Source: a virus
DNA: 64,000 nucleotides
IMG/VR virus record: IMGVR_UViG_3300037502_002391
Span: 18,256 to 82,255 of that record
Direction: 5' to 3' (one strand)
The position numbers and the translations under genes were made by a program. Each line of letters begins with the position of its first letter. Position 1 is the stretch's first letter. Of the stretch, positions 42,618 to 52,329 are shown one piece after another. Under the pieces are notes generated by a model that worked only from the letters and a program-made list of their open reading frames with translations, was not told the origin of the DNA and did not search any database.

Positions 42618-43169
42618 TCAACAATCAATTATTTTAAAATAACTACAAGAATTGGAATCCTTGATTGTTATTATTATTTGTTCTGCACCATCAAATATTG
42701 TTGGAACTCCTATTGTTGCTGGTAATGAACTTGTATTTATAATGGTTGCCACATAAGTTTCATAATTGCCATTTATATCTGATATATAAACACTTAAAGG
42801 TGTTGATCCAGTTAAACCATTTAAAGTGATTGTGTTATTTGTTGTTGGTGTTGGTATATATCCTGGGGTTGCAGATGGGGTTGGGGTTGGTGTTGGTGTG
42901 ATTGATGTAATATCTGTAATATTATATATAATATCACAATTTATATAGCAATTAAACTTTTTTGTTATTCTACAACCTATATTATCTTGTACTATTATTG
43001 ACACTTGTGGTGCAAGATGAAAGATTTCTGGTAAATCAAATGAAACCTCCCCTACTATGGGTAAAGTGCTTATCTGACCCAAATATGCCTCATTTCCACC
43101 AAATGCATCAGCAACATAAATGCTCAAAGGTGTACTTCCACTCAAACTTGTAAATACAACTCTTGTCAT
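42618..43169 (-). CDS. Two-domain small fibre protein with PT linker (183 aa)
   Basis: Two copies of one beta domain (FTSLSGSTPLSIYVADAFGG and LNGLTGSTPLSVYISDINGN) are joined by a short PTPTPTPSATPG linker. Both end with a Cys-containing strand (DNIGCRI and DSNSCSY). The single-domain version is the protein at 20732-20953. The ATG at 43169 overlaps the upstream TGA as ATGA. It is likely a fibre or baseplate accessory protein, co-expressed with the SprB-repeat protein. Confidence 0.7.
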   Translation of the reverse strand: MTRVVFTSLSGSTPLSIYVADAFGGNEAYLGQISTLPIVGEVSFDLPEIFHLAPQVSIIVQDNIGCRITKKFNCYINCDIIYNITDITSITPTPTPTPSATPGYIPTPTTNNTITLNGLTGSTPLSVYISDINGNYETYVATIINTSSLPATIGVPTIFDGAEQIIITIKDSNSCSYFKIIDC

Positions 43170-45325
43170 ATAGTACAACTAATATCATATGTTATCTTCA
43201 AGTTTATGGTCAATGCCTGTGAGGTTATACTATCGCCTGGAATTGCTATGATGTTTATTGTATTTGTTATTAAATCATATGATACACTATCTATTCCTGG
43301 TATTCCCCCAACTAAACTAACTATTGAATCAACATATACTGAATCTGTTGGAACATCTGTTCTTGTATATCCTGTGTAGAATGCATTTGTGCCTGTAATT
43401 CCACTTGGCTCTAATGTGTATTCTGTTGTGAATATTGCTGAATTTAAATTACATTTTGGATTTGTTATGGTGGTTGATCCACTAAACTCCATATTCACCA
43501 AATCACTAAATCCCTCATTCAAGAAATCTAGTAACCCAAAGTTATTTAATGGTTGTAATGCAAATGTTTGTGAATCCACAACATATATTTTATATGATGT
43601 ATTTATGCTAAAGCAATTTATGGATGTTTCTCTTGTTAATGTACAACCATTAGCATCTTGTAATGTTAAACTATAATTACCACTTGTTAATCCTGTTGCT
43701 ACTATGTATTGTGGATTTCCAGTTACATTACTTGACCAAGTGAATGTAAATGGGGGTACTCCTTCAGTTATAAGTGCTGTGATTGTTGCATCATTACCAT
43801 TCACACAAGATGTGGGATATAATGAAAAATCAATTCCATTACTAGATGTTAATTGTATCACATCTCTTTGTTCACATCCACTTGCATCAACAACTCTTAA
43901 TTCATATTGACCTTCTTGTAAATTTTGAAATGTTACACCTGTTAAATTTGTATCAATTATTGATATTGTATTCAAATAATAATCATATGGTGGTGTTCCA
44001 CCTGTACTTATATATGCAAATATACTCCCATTATTTGAACTACAAGTTGTTCCAGTTATAGAATACCCTAATGTGAATTTATCCTCTGCTATAATTGTTA
44101 CCTCTTTGTCATAATAACAACCTGTAGAATCTTGCATATAAGCAGTATAAGTTCCACTAGATAAATTATCAAATATGTAATTTGTAGTTGTTGTATTTAT
44201 TGTTGTAGTATCCCCACTTGGCCCTATTAATCCATAGGTATATGGACCAGTTCCGCCAACTAAACTAATATCAATTAGTCCATTTGATGATGAACATATT
44301 GAATTTGTTCCATTTATGGAAACAGATGAAACTCCATTGTCACTATCCAAACTTGTGAATATTGAATACTCACATAGTGCAGCATCTTTAACTAGTATTT
44401 CATATGAACCAGATGTTAATCCAGTCATTATAAAATTATTACTATAGGTTATATCATAATATCCAGTATTTGCTGAATAATAGAATGGTGCTGTTCCCCC
44501 ACTTATGGTTATATCCAATGCACCACTAGCAGTAAAACATGATGGTTGTGTTGGTATTATATTAACAAGACCAATTGTTGATGCATTATTTATTTCAATA
44601 GATTTTGTTAATGTGCAACCTTCCCCATCTGTAACACTTACAGAATATGTTCCAGCTGATAAATTACTTAATGTATTGCCTGTTGAACCATCATTCCAAA
44701 AATAAGTATATGGTCCAGGATTTGTCTGTCCTGTTATATATATCTTTCCAGTATTTCCACTAAAACAAGGGGAAGCATTTATTGTATAAAATCCATAATC
44801 AAAAGTTGTTGATGACTTTATTATAAAACTTTCTGTTTTTGCTGTACATCCACCAAGATCCTCAACATATATGTAATATGTATCTGCACTCAAATTTTCA
44901 AAAACAATAAACTCTGAATTAAATATATTGTTTGATATTAATGTATCACCACTTGTATATAAATAACAATCTGTTGTTGAAAAATAAGAGTTTGTGGTTG
45001 CTGTAACTGAACCATTTGCATCTCCACATAATGTATCTAATGTTGATAGAATTGTTCCACAACATCCACTTGAAACTGGTATATTTACAAAAAATTCTAG
45101 GTTCTCACTCAATGTTGAATCATTCAACCTAACCCCATATGTTGTGGCTGATAATCCTGTTTGAAGAATAGGAAAATCCTCTGTTGTTATAGTCACACCC
45201 AAATCAGGCTCAACCCATTCAATGGTATATGGAGGTGTACCCCCACTCAAAGATAATGATATAGCACCTACATTTGTGTTTGAACAATCACCGGTTACGC
45301 TTAAAAAATAATCAAATGCTGCCAT
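43166..45325 (-). CDS. SprB-repeat adhesin (719 aa)
   Basis: About seven successive domains of some 75-90 residues match the SprB repeat of Bacteroidetes gliding adhesins. Each opens with a Cys-Gly-Asp/Ser-Asn-Gly turn (CSGNTGK, CFTASGAL, CSSSNGLI, CSSNNGSI), continues with GGTPPY-type strands and ends GTYSVSVTDGEGC-like. A non-repeat beta domain forms the last 150 residues. SprB carries surface adhesion in Flavobacterium gliding. In a phage, the domain is most simply explained as captured from a host and used in the fibre. There is no signal peptide, consistent with a virion protein. Confidence 0.8.
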   Translation of the reverse strand: MAAFDYFLSVTGDCSNTNVGAISLSLSGGTPPYTIEWVEPDLGVTITTEDFPILQTGLSATTYGVRLNDSTLSENLEFFVNIPVSSGCCGTILSTLDTLCGDANGSVTATTNSYFSTTDCYLYTSGDTLISNNIFNSEFIVFENLSADTYYIYVEDLGGCTAKTESFIIKSSTTFDYGFYTINASPCFSGNTGKIYITGQTNPGPYTYFWNDGSTGNTLSNLSAGTYSVSVTDGEGCTLTKSIEINNASTIGLVNIIPTQPSCFTASGALDITISGGTAPFYYSANTGYYDITYSNNFIMTGLTSGSYEILVKDAALCEYSIFTSLDSDNGVSSVSINGTNSICSSSNGLIDISLVGGTGPYTYGLIGPSGDTTTINTTTTNYIFDNLSSGTYTAYMQDSTGCYYDKEVTIIAEDKFTLGYSITGTTCSSNNGSIFAYISTGGTPPYDYYLNTISIIDTNLTGVTFQNLQEGQYELRVVDASGCEQRDVIQLTSSNGIDFSLYPTSCVNGNDATITALITEGVPPFTFTWSSNVTGNPQYIVATGLTSGNYSLTLQDANGCTLTRETSINCFSINTSYKIYVVDSQTFALQPLNNFGLLDFLNEGFSDLVNMEFSGSTTITNPKCNLNSAIFTTEYTLEPSGITGTNAFYTGYTRTDVPTDSVYVDSIVSLVGGIPGIDSVSYDLITNTINIIAIPGDSITSQALTINLKITYDISCTI

Positions 45326-45328
45326 TTA

Positions 45329-48313
45329 TTAACATATTATACTTACATCCACACCAACATTTATGGTTAATAATTTATCAACCGCAATCTCATCAACACA
45401 ATCCAAATCAATAATTTTAATAAAACCATTATTTGGTGTTTGGTAATTTATATCAAAATAATATAAGTTAGGTAATGCACTAAGTAATGCTGATTCCCAT
45501 TGTGTTGTTGTTGGCACATCATCATTACCTATACCATCATAAAACTTAATCTTTGCCACAATATTATTATTCAATATAATTTCACTATACCAACTTGTTA
45601 GGACATTATCTGAATTGCAAGTCAAATTAAATTCATCTATTGTTGAACTTATAGCATTACCCAAAATTGAACTAAAAGGTTCTGCTGGTGTTGCCAATAT
45701 TGTTATACCATTCTTTATACATATATCACTAAAAATTGGTGATGTTATATAATCATCCCCACTTGAAATTGGTGTTAAACTACTAATAACCAAAGGATAA
45801 TTAACTGTGATAACTTTTGGTGTTGATCCTGAAAAACTAATTGGCATTACCCTTTTATAAACATATTTCTGTTTGTGGAATATTGAATTTTCAAACTTTA
45901 CACCCCCCATCCATAATGTTGTTGCAGGAATCATCTGTTCAACTAATTTAACCCAATATGGATTTATACCTTCAACAAATTTAATTAACTTCTCATATGT
46001 ATATTTATTTGTTGGAATATTAACTGTATATGGTGCTTCAATATATTTCCAAAAAATAGACTGTAATGTTGGATACCCACCAGTTTTACCATCTGTTATG
46101 TACATCCTATTTCTTGTATTAATCATATTTTTTGCAAAAGTTTGTGCAAATTCAAAAAATGATTTTGTTTTTGGTTCTGGATTGATAAATGTAGCATCAG
46201 TACCACCACTTGTAGGGTATGGATATGTCAAACCACTTTGTGGTATAGGATAATTATTATCTCTTGATTGAACCCAAACATCATATAACAATCCTTGTGC
46301 AGGATTTAAGAATACACTAGTATTCTTAACATTCAACAACAATCTCTCATCACTTATGGAATAATATGCATTATAATTACCATCTGATGAAACTCTCAAT
46401 AATGTATTATCTCTTGACCATGATTTTTTATTATCAATATATTTTGACAAAGTAAAACCTTCATCAATGTAGGGAAATTTCCTAAAAACATTTAAATATT
46501 TTTCACCATATGTGAATGGTTCAAATTCAGTACCATATTGTGCATTTGGACCTTCACCAATTTTTGTAGGGATTTCCAAACTTCTATGCCTAGGGGTTAA
46601 TTGATACCATCCAGCCCCAATTTGAAAGAAAAATTGATTAGTATTATTTGATTGTTGTGGGTATCCTGTTTCTTTATTCACAGGATAATTTAATGAATTA
46701 AAATTAATAGTTGTTGATGTTGTATTTTCTGTTACCCCAGTATATGTTCTACCACTTAGAATGTAAGTTGTTTGTGTTAAAACTGGATCATTATCAATAT
46801 ATTTACCTGTTTCTATTTTTACAAATTCATTATTAAACTTTGTCAAATTTATTTTTTGGTCAGCAATATAAATATGCTCATTGAATTCTACAATTGCTTC
46901 AGGAGCACCCACTAACCTAAGAATAAACTCAATTGACCTTCTTGTCCCTTTTGATTTAAATAAATAAAATGAATTTATAACCAAATTCCTATAAAAAGCA
47001 TAATTTAATTCTAATGGTGTTTGTGATCTATTATATGCAGGATATTTAAAATCACTTGAATTCCCAAATATTGAATCAAGTAGATTTTGGTCTGTAAAAA
47101 ATTGAAAATTATCCTCCCAACCTAAAGTTCTACTTAAATTTAACAATAATTGTGATGGTATGTCATTTTTTGGTGTATAATTAATTGAGTTCATATATGC
47201 TAAAGAATCAATGAATTTCTTAACCTCATCAAAACTTCTTCCATATATCTGCAACATACTCTCAACTCTTCTATCAAAAGTGTCAAATTCCTTCAATGAA
47301 TCAGATACAAAAAATCTTGATATTAAATTTGTTCTTACAGTGTCAAAATAATTTGCAATCTCTTGAATTGTATTCAAATAGTTCTCAAAATTTGGAGTTA
47401 TAATGTCAATGTTCCAAACTCCATCCAAAGGAAAAGTTATATTTGTATTTACTATACTAAATTGCCCATCTTCATTTTCTTGTGGAACTTGTAAAGTCAT
47501 TGTATATATTGGTGATGATATAGTATTTAAAATATATTGTTCAAATTCATCAAATTGACTTTTGAATACCAAATTATACAAAAAATCACTTGGTCTTATA
47601 ATATATGATGTTGTGCTATTTGTTGTAGATGTCCCAAAAGGAGAACCAAAAACACTAACACGTAATGTTCCATTATCCAAAAAAGTACTTGGGGATAAAA
47701 ATGAGACAGGATATGTTATTCCACTTATTGATAAAACATAATCTGAATAATATTTTGCAATATTTCTATATTCTGATACTTTAATTTCTTTTGCTAATAA
47801 ATTTGCTTCAGCATTTATAGTAAAATCAACGCCAAATGGATTGTGTATTTTTGATATGTCAATATCAAAAGTTGTGTTATTAGTTTCTATATCATATGAA
47901 ATATTTGTTGCAGTATATCCTGTATTTAAATCATTGTCAAAAAAATTAACATCAATTGATGCTGGAAAATTATTTATAATATTTGTTATTGATACTGAAA
48001 ATCTTTTTGATAATGAACCATACATAACAAAATTCATAACTTGACTTATATCATAGTTAGGATAAACTTGAAATTCTTTTGTTAGAATGGTTTTTATGTC
48101 TTGAATATTAGAAATACCTAATGTTTCAAGATTGACTGGTGAATCAAAAACATTTGTTAAAAATTTGCGAGGGATAGTTTCTGTTATGCCAGGTGTGAAA
48201 TCAAAAGTTCCAAAAGTTAAACCACCACCATTTACCAATTGGTATCCAACCAAATTATCAAACACACTACTTGTTCCACCATCTGGAACATTTTTAACAT
48301 AAATTATAGGCAT
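45329..48313 (-). CDS. Large baseplate/tail structural protein (994 aa)
   Basis: The N-terminal half is beta-rich (MPIIYVKNVPDGGTSSVFDN). Around 330-400 a helical region (FDRRVESMLQIYGRSFDEVK, KKFIDSLAYMNSINYTP) recalls the P2 gpI-type tail proteins that join fibres to the baseplate. Residues 400-560 continue with SRTLGWEDNFQFF and GTRRSIEFILRLVGAPEAI. Length is near T4 gp7 (1032), but no gp7 motif can be claimed. It is positioned between baseplate genes and the SprB adhesin, so it may be the fibre-anchoring part of the baseplate. Its ATG overlaps the upstream stop by one base. Confidence 0.7.
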   Translation of the reverse strand: MPIIYVKNVPDGGTSSVFDNLVGYQLVNGGGLTFGTFDFTPGITETIPRKFLTNVFDSPVNLETLGISNIQDIKTILTKEFQVYPNYDISQVMNFVMYGSLSKRFSVSITNIINNFPASIDVNFFDNDLNTGYTATNISYDIETNNTTFDIDISKIHNPFGVDFTINAEANLLAKEIKVSEYRNIAKYYSDYVLSISGITYPVSFLSPSTFLDNGTLRVSVFGSPFGTSTTNSTTSYIIRPSDFLYNLVFKSQFDEFEQYILNTISSPIYTMTLQVPQENEDGQFSIVNTNITFPLDGVWNIDIITPNFENYLNTIQEIANYFDTVRTNLISRFFVSDSLKEFDTFDRRVESMLQIYGRSFDEVKKFIDSLAYMNSINYTPKNDIPSQLLLNLSRTLGWEDNFQFFTDQNLLDSIFGNSSDFKYPAYNRSQTPLELNYAFYRNLVINSFYLFKSKGTRRSIEFILRLVGAPEAIVEFNEHIYIADQKINLTKFNNEFVKIETGKYIDNDPVLTQTTYILSGRTYTGVTENTTSTTINFNSLNYPVNKETGYPQQSNNTNQFFFQIGAGWYQLTPRHRSLEIPTKIGEGPNAQYGTEFEPFTYGEKYLNVFRKFPYIDEGFTLSKYIDNKKSWSRDNTLLRVSSDGNYNAYYSISDERLLLNVKNTSVFLNPAQGLLYDVWVQSRDNNYPIPQSGLTYPYPTSGGTDATFINPEPKTKSFFEFAQTFAKNMINTRNRMYITDGKTGGYPTLQSIFWKYIEAPYTVNIPTNKYTYEKLIKFVEGINPYWVKLVEQMIPATTLWMGGVKFENSIFHKQKYVYKRVMPISFSGSTPKVITVNYPLVISSLTPISSGDDYITSPIFSDICIKNGITILATPAEPFSSILGNAISSTIDEFNLTCNSDNVLTSWYSEIILNNNIVAKIKFYDGIGNDDVPTTTQWESALLSALPNLYYFDINYQTPNNGFIKIIDLDCVDEIAVDKLLTINVGVDVSIIC

Positions 48314-49206
48314 TATTCTACTATATTATCAAAATTTTTGCTTATGTCAATATCATCACCACGATCCTCTCTAACCTCATATAACAACTCATTAAATTGA
48401 TTTCTAACCTCAAATAGATTATATTGTTTGTATATATTACTTGTTGTATCATATAATGTATATATACCATCTTCTATTGATTTGGTTTGATTTCCAAATA
48501 AACCAATTGCCAATGTTGATACATCATGTTCAGCAATCTCAATTTCTAGTGTTGTGGGGTTAAAATATGTATTTGTTATGATAATATTTTGATCTGGTTG
48601 TCCAATAAATGGTGTTGCATTTGTTTTGTTGGAAGGTGAATTGCTTGGAGTTAATGTTAAAAAAACTAAATTTGTATTATTATCTACATACCTATATCTT
48701 ATTGATTTTTGATTAGTATTAACCTCATTTGTAACAACTGGTTCACAAAAAAAAGAGGATGTTATTATTCTAAAGAAATTTGGTATTTTTTGTTTATTAT
48801 TTAAGTACTCAACCCTATATCCAACTAATTCTTGTGGAGTTTCAAATTTGTTCCTAAATTCACTTGTCACATTATTTAAATCAATAACAATACCTTTAAC
48901 ATTTGGTAAAGCACTTAATATACCACAATCAGTTATTTTTGTTCTTATTTGTGATGGTCTTAGATATAGAGTATAATAGCCAAGTGCTGTAAACTCATTT
49001 GCTGGTAATGTTAAATTATATAAACCACCTAAAATTTCATTAGGATAATCATTATCAAAATATGGTTTTAATATTGTTGTAGCATCTAATTTCTTTTGTG
49101 TAATCAAATCTGTTTGATCCCTTGTTGGAGCATAAACCATAACTATTTCCACATCATCTGGGCTCACATCACTAGGTCTTACTGTTCCATATGTACCAAT
49201 TGCCAT
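48313..49206 (-). CDS. Structural protein, baseplate/tail-type (297 aa)
   Basis: A beta-rich protein starting MAIGTYGTVRPSDVSPDDVE, with no signal peptide, a LYLRPSQIRTKITDCG stretch and an acidic end (REDRGDDIDISKNFD). It resembles conserved structural proteins of marine T4-like phages of unknown position. It has its own TATTTATA box 16 bases upstream and is coupled by TAATG to the 994-residue protein, so it probably leads the fibre-anchoring transcript. Confidence 0.68.
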   Translation of the reverse strand: MAIGTYGTVRPSDVSPDDVEIVMVYAPTRDQTDLITQKKLDATTILKPYFDNDYPNEILGGLYNLTLPANEFTALGYYTLYLRPSQIRTKITDCGILSALPNVKGIVIDLNNVTSEFRNKFETPQELVGYRVEYLNNKQKIPNFFRIITSSFFCEPVVTNEVNTNQKSIRYRYVDNNTNLVFLTLTPSNSPSNKTNATPFIGQPDQNIIITNTYFNPTTLEIEIAEHDVSTLAIGLFGNQTKSIEDGIYTLYDTTSNIYKQYNLFEVRNQFNELLYEVREDRGDDIDISKNFDNIVE

Positions 49207-49222
49207 AATATTTTATTTTTAT

Positions 49223-49230
49223 TATAAATA
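49223..49230 (-). promoter_or_regulatory. Candidate late promoter box TATTTATA
   Basis: The exact octamer on the minus strand lies 16 bases before the ATG at 49206, in a 34-base gap. Confidence 0.55.
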
Positions 49231-49240
49231 GTTTATTTCT

Positions 49241-50299
49241 TTATTTATTTGTCAATTTAAAATAACCATATCCATATTTTTCCATATCTTGTAATGTTTT
49301 TACTTCACCTAATCTTTGGACTTTTTCATAACCTGAATTTTTACCCCTCTCAACAAAAACATTTGAAAAAATTTGAACATCATCTACTGATTTTAACAAT
49401 GCTTCATTTTTTGTTATTGCACTTAACACTATACTTTCTTTACGCAAACCCTTGCTTTTAAACTCAAAGGTTGTAAGACCAAAAGAATAGTCCTTATATT
49501 TTATACCATCATTACCATTAACATAAATTGTATATCCTGTAAATGAATCATTTATTTCTGTTATTTTACCATATGTGTTTCCATTCTTTTTTATCTCAAA
49601 GCCAATATCATATGTTTTGTTTCCATATAAAGCCAAATCAAACAAATTTGATTTTGTATATCCAGTAACAGTTACCTCACTATCATATAGATAGTCATCT
49701 ATATCCATACCTGTATCCCCAGTAAAGATATAATTATATTTTAGTGGTGTTCCCTTCCAAGGACCCCCACTTGGGATAAATTCTATTGTCCCATTTGGAT
49801 TATTACTAACATTATTTTTATCAAATGGTATAGTTATAGTTTTACTTATGATATTTGTTCCAAAATTATTATTTTGTTCTATCCTTATCACATATTTCCC
49901 GTTTGAATCATATGAATGACATTTCTTTATGTCATCCATAACTTCAATCTTCCTATTATCTCCCCAATATATCTTGTATTCTGATTCTTTTGTATAAGAA
50001 TTAAAAATTGATGTGTTATAAACACAATAAGTGTTTTTATTTTCTGCACTAAAGACATAATTCAAAACTGTTTCCTTTTGTTGTATTGCTCCATCAAATG
50101 TTGAATAATAACCCATATCCAAACAATCTTGAGTTAATAATATGGGAATAGTCAAACCAGTAAGTGAAGATGTGCCATTAACCCCACTTGTGAGCAGACT
50201 AGTCATTCCTGTATATACACCAAATGTATTTCCACTATAAGTTACTTCCTTAATTATGGATGATAAAGACTCTGGAGATATTTTAATTTTATATACCAT
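49241..50299 (-). CDS. Structural protein with PKD-like segment (352 aa)
   Basis: Residues about 105-165 show a PKD-like beta sandwich pattern (SEYKIYWGDNRKIEVM, CHSYDSNGKYVIRIEQ), in which WGD and the closing Y-x-V-x-x strand are typical. The remainder is beta-rich with Gly/Thr turns and a helical C-terminus (QRLGEVKTLQDMEKYGYGYF). PKD-type domains mediate protein or glycan contacts in surface proteins. Location in the baseplate block suggests a tail component. It follows the next upstream gene by two bases. Confidence 0.65.
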   Translation of the reverse strand: MVYKIKISPESLSSIIKEVTYSGNTFGVYTGMTSLLTSGVNGTSSLTGLTIPILLTQDCLDMGYYSTFDGAIQQKETVLNYVFSAENKNTYCVYNTSIFNSYTKESEYKIYWGDNRKIEVMDDIKKCHSYDSNGKYVIRIEQNNNFGTNIISKTITIPFDKNNVSNNPNGTIEFIPSGGPWKGTPLKYNYIFTGDTGMDIDDYLYDSEVTVTGYTKSNLFDLALYGNKTYDIGFEIKKNGNTYGKITEINDSFTGYTIYVNGNDGIKYKDYSFGLTTFEFKSKGLRKESIVLSAITKNEALLKSVDDVQIFSNVFVERGKNSGYEKVQRLGEVKTLQDMEKYGYGYFKLTNK

Positions 50300-50301
50300 T
50301 A

Positions 50302-50880
50302 TTATTTAGTTACATATTCATACCAATTCATAGGATTATTTTTAACCCCAACTTCACTATCATCTTTAATACTATAATAAGCATAAGTATAAGTTTTATA
50401 ATCCAAAACTATTTTATAGTAAAAATCAAAAACATCATTTAAATTATATTCTCCACTTGATTGTCTCTTATTTGCCATTCTTGTTGTAGAACCATTTTTA
50501 CCATTAAAAAATGTAGCACTAACATAGAATGTATCAATATTTAATATTTGTTTATCTTTTAGCCAATAAATAAAAAACCCTTCTGTGTTTTCAACATAAT
50601 CCAAATAATATGTTGGAATTATAGTTTCATTTAATTTAACCCCATTACTTGCTTGTAAAATTGTTGTTAGATAAATTTTTTGTGCTTTGCTAAATGGGGT
50701 GTCATAATAATCTAATTTGAAGAAAGAGTTGTTAAAACTACTTGAAATTCTTTTAATATCTTCTTCTAGCCTAAAGTTATTTTTTGGTGTAAAATATGTT
50801 GAATTCCAATTATCCTCTAAACCCAACTCTTTTCCATTGTGAAAATTAAAATTTATATTTAAACTATAATCTATTCCCAT
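50302..50880 (-). CDS. Baseplate-block hypothetical protein (192 aa)
   Basis: I do not recognise this protein. It is beta-rich and aromatic-rich (MGIDYSLNINFNFHNGKELG), with repeated Tyr/Phe and no signal peptide, membrane segment or enzyme motif. It is tightly packed between the FISUMP protein and the PKD-like protein (gaps of 4 and 2 bases), so it is almost certainly expressed with tail components. Confidence 0.62.
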   Translation of the reverse strand: MGIDYSLNINFNFHNGKELGLEDNWNSTYFTPKNNFRLEEDIKRISSSFNNSFFKLDYYDTPFSKAQKIYLTTILQASNGVKLNETIIPTYYLDYVENTEGFFIYWLKDKQILNIDTFYVSATFFNGKNGSTTRMANKRQSSGEYNLNDVFDFYYKIVLDYKTYTYAYYSIKDDSEVGVKNNPMNWYEYVTK

Positions 50881-50884
50881 TTGA

Positions 50885-51799
50885 TTAATCTTTTATACAT
50901 CTAATTGAATACCCATTGTTAGGATCATCTTCTTGAAAATCCAAGTTATTATTATCATATTCTAATTGTACTAATTTTTTAAAATTAAGCCCACTTCCAT
51001 TTGTTTGTGACCAAAATGTTGCTGTCTCTCCAAAATAATTAAAATTACCATTAAATACTCTTCTACCAGCTGGATAAGCATTAAATCCACTACTATTTGT
51101 TGCACCATTGTTTGGTGTTCTCCACCAAACTAAACCTTTTGTCTTCATTTTACCACCAGAAACACTATTACCACCAAGATATGTGCTTAATGTGATAAAT
51201 TCAGCATTTGTTGGAATATGCCATCCAGTAGGGCATAATCCCCCAGCATTAGAGATAGCATACCAGTTATATAAATAACCAAAACAACTATCAATTCCAT
51301 TATTATATGAAGAATATGCTCCAATTTTTAAATTGCTCCATGTAGTGTTATTTGTGATATATGGAATAGATGCACCATTATTATATCTTGTTGTTCTTAA
51401 ATTTTCTGTAAACCAAGTTTGTGTTCCAATCACTGCTGTGCCATAGTAATTCCCATCATAATCCCTAACAAATGTTGTTCCAGAACAAGTATTAACATTT
51501 GTTAACACTCCACTTGAATCAATCTCAAATACAGTTCCATTTGTACTACTAACATACCAACCTTCAGACAATTTAGTATAAACACCATCTATTTTAGTAT
51601 ATATTATATCACCAATTTCAATTTTCTGTGGATTTCTTAATGTATTGACATATAATGTATCACAATCACCAACACAATTTGTTGGTGATGTTGGACAAAA
51701 TATTGAATTACATGCAGCACCACTAGTGGAATGTGCAAACCAACTTCCACAGCCACTTGGACTTGGTGATGAACCAGCATATATGTTAAAATCTGTCAT
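50885..51799 (-). CDS. FISUMP-domain tail protein (304 aa)
   Basis: An N-terminal Cys-rich part (CGSWFAHSTSGAACNSIFC) is followed by a FISUMP domain (about 120-304): YYGTAVIGTQTWFTENLRTT, FGYLYNWYAISNAGGLCPTG, GWHIPTNAEF, and a closing NNGYSIRCIKD. It is a cleaner match than the one at 18211-19311. The start is the ATG at 51799, five bases after the upstream stop; an in-frame TTG at 51811 is less likely. A role in recognising host surface structures is inferred from the domain's occurrence in secreted Bacteroidetes proteins. Confidence 0.75.
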   Translation of the reverse strand: MTDFNIYAGSSPSPSGCGSWFAHSTSGAACNSIFCPTSPTNCVGDCDTLYVNTLRNPQKIEIGDIIYTKIDGVYTKLSEGWYVSSTNGTVFEIDSSGVLTNVNTCSGTTFVRDYDGNYYGTAVIGTQTWFTENLRTTRYNNGASIPYITNNTTWSNLKIGAYSSYNNGIDSCFGYLYNWYAISNAGGLCPTGWHIPTNAEFITLSTYLGGNSVSGGKMKTKGLVWWRTPNNGATNSSGFNAYPAGRRVFNGNFNYFGETATFWSQTNGSGLNFKKLVQLEYDNNNLDFQEDDPNNGYSIRCIKD

Positions 51800-51804
51800 A
51801 TTTA

Positions 51805-52329
51805 TTAACAATTTTGTTTAAATGCAATTAAATTATTTGATGAATAATAGTTAAATTGAGTTGGTGTGATAGTTGGAGTTGGAGTTGGTGTTGTTGTATT
51901 TGTTGGAGTAATAGTTGGTGTGATAGTTGTTGATGGAGTTATTGATGAAGTTGGTGTGTTTGTTGGTGTGTTTGTTGGTGTTACAGTTGGGGTACTTGTA
52001 TTTGTTGGTGTTACAGTTGTTGTTTTGGTTGGTGTAGGTGTAAGTGTGCTACTTGGTGTAGGTGTAATTGTGCTACTTGGAGTAATGGTTGGTGTTGGTG
52101 TTGGTGTAGAAGTCTTTGATGGATCAGGAAAACCTTCCCTCAATCCTTTATGTGTAAATCTAACTATTTCATAATCGACTAATCCATTTATTGAATTACT
52201 TAAAACATCTTCCCCATAATTATCTATAACATCTTGATGCCCAAGAATATCAAAATCAATCTTGATTGGTAAACTTATTGTTAAGTCATTAGCCCTAGGT
52301 TGTAGTAATCTATATCTATTCACACTCAT
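51805..52329 (-). CDS. Short Thr/Pro-repeat tail protein (174 aa)
   Basis: Residues 1-70 form a globular domain ([20 protein letters not shown], ending in [11 protein letters not shown]). Residues about 72-158 are a Thr/Pro/Ser array of the [18 protein letters not shown] kind, and a short Asn/Gln tail ends in C. It seems to be a baseplate-side anchor with a PT spacer. It overlaps the upstream gene's end by 14 bases. The array shares units with the giant fibres, so recombination with them is possible. Confidence 0.68.
   Translation of the reverse strand: MSVNRYRLLQPRANDLTISLPIKIDFDILGHQDVIDNYGEDVLSNSINGLVDYEIVRFTHKGLREGFPDPSKTSTPTPTPTITPSSTITPTPSSTLTPTPTKTTTVTPTNTSTPTVTPTNTPTNTPTSSITPSTTITPTITPTNTTTPTPTPTITPTQFNYYSSNNLIAFKQNC
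51860..52115. repeat. Thr/Pro-coding repeats in the baseplate block
   Basis: GTTGGTGTGTTTGTTGGTGT and related units code for [10 protein letters not shown] and [10 protein letters not shown]. It is the fourth gene with such an array, 9 kb or more from the giant fibres. Confidence 0.8.
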
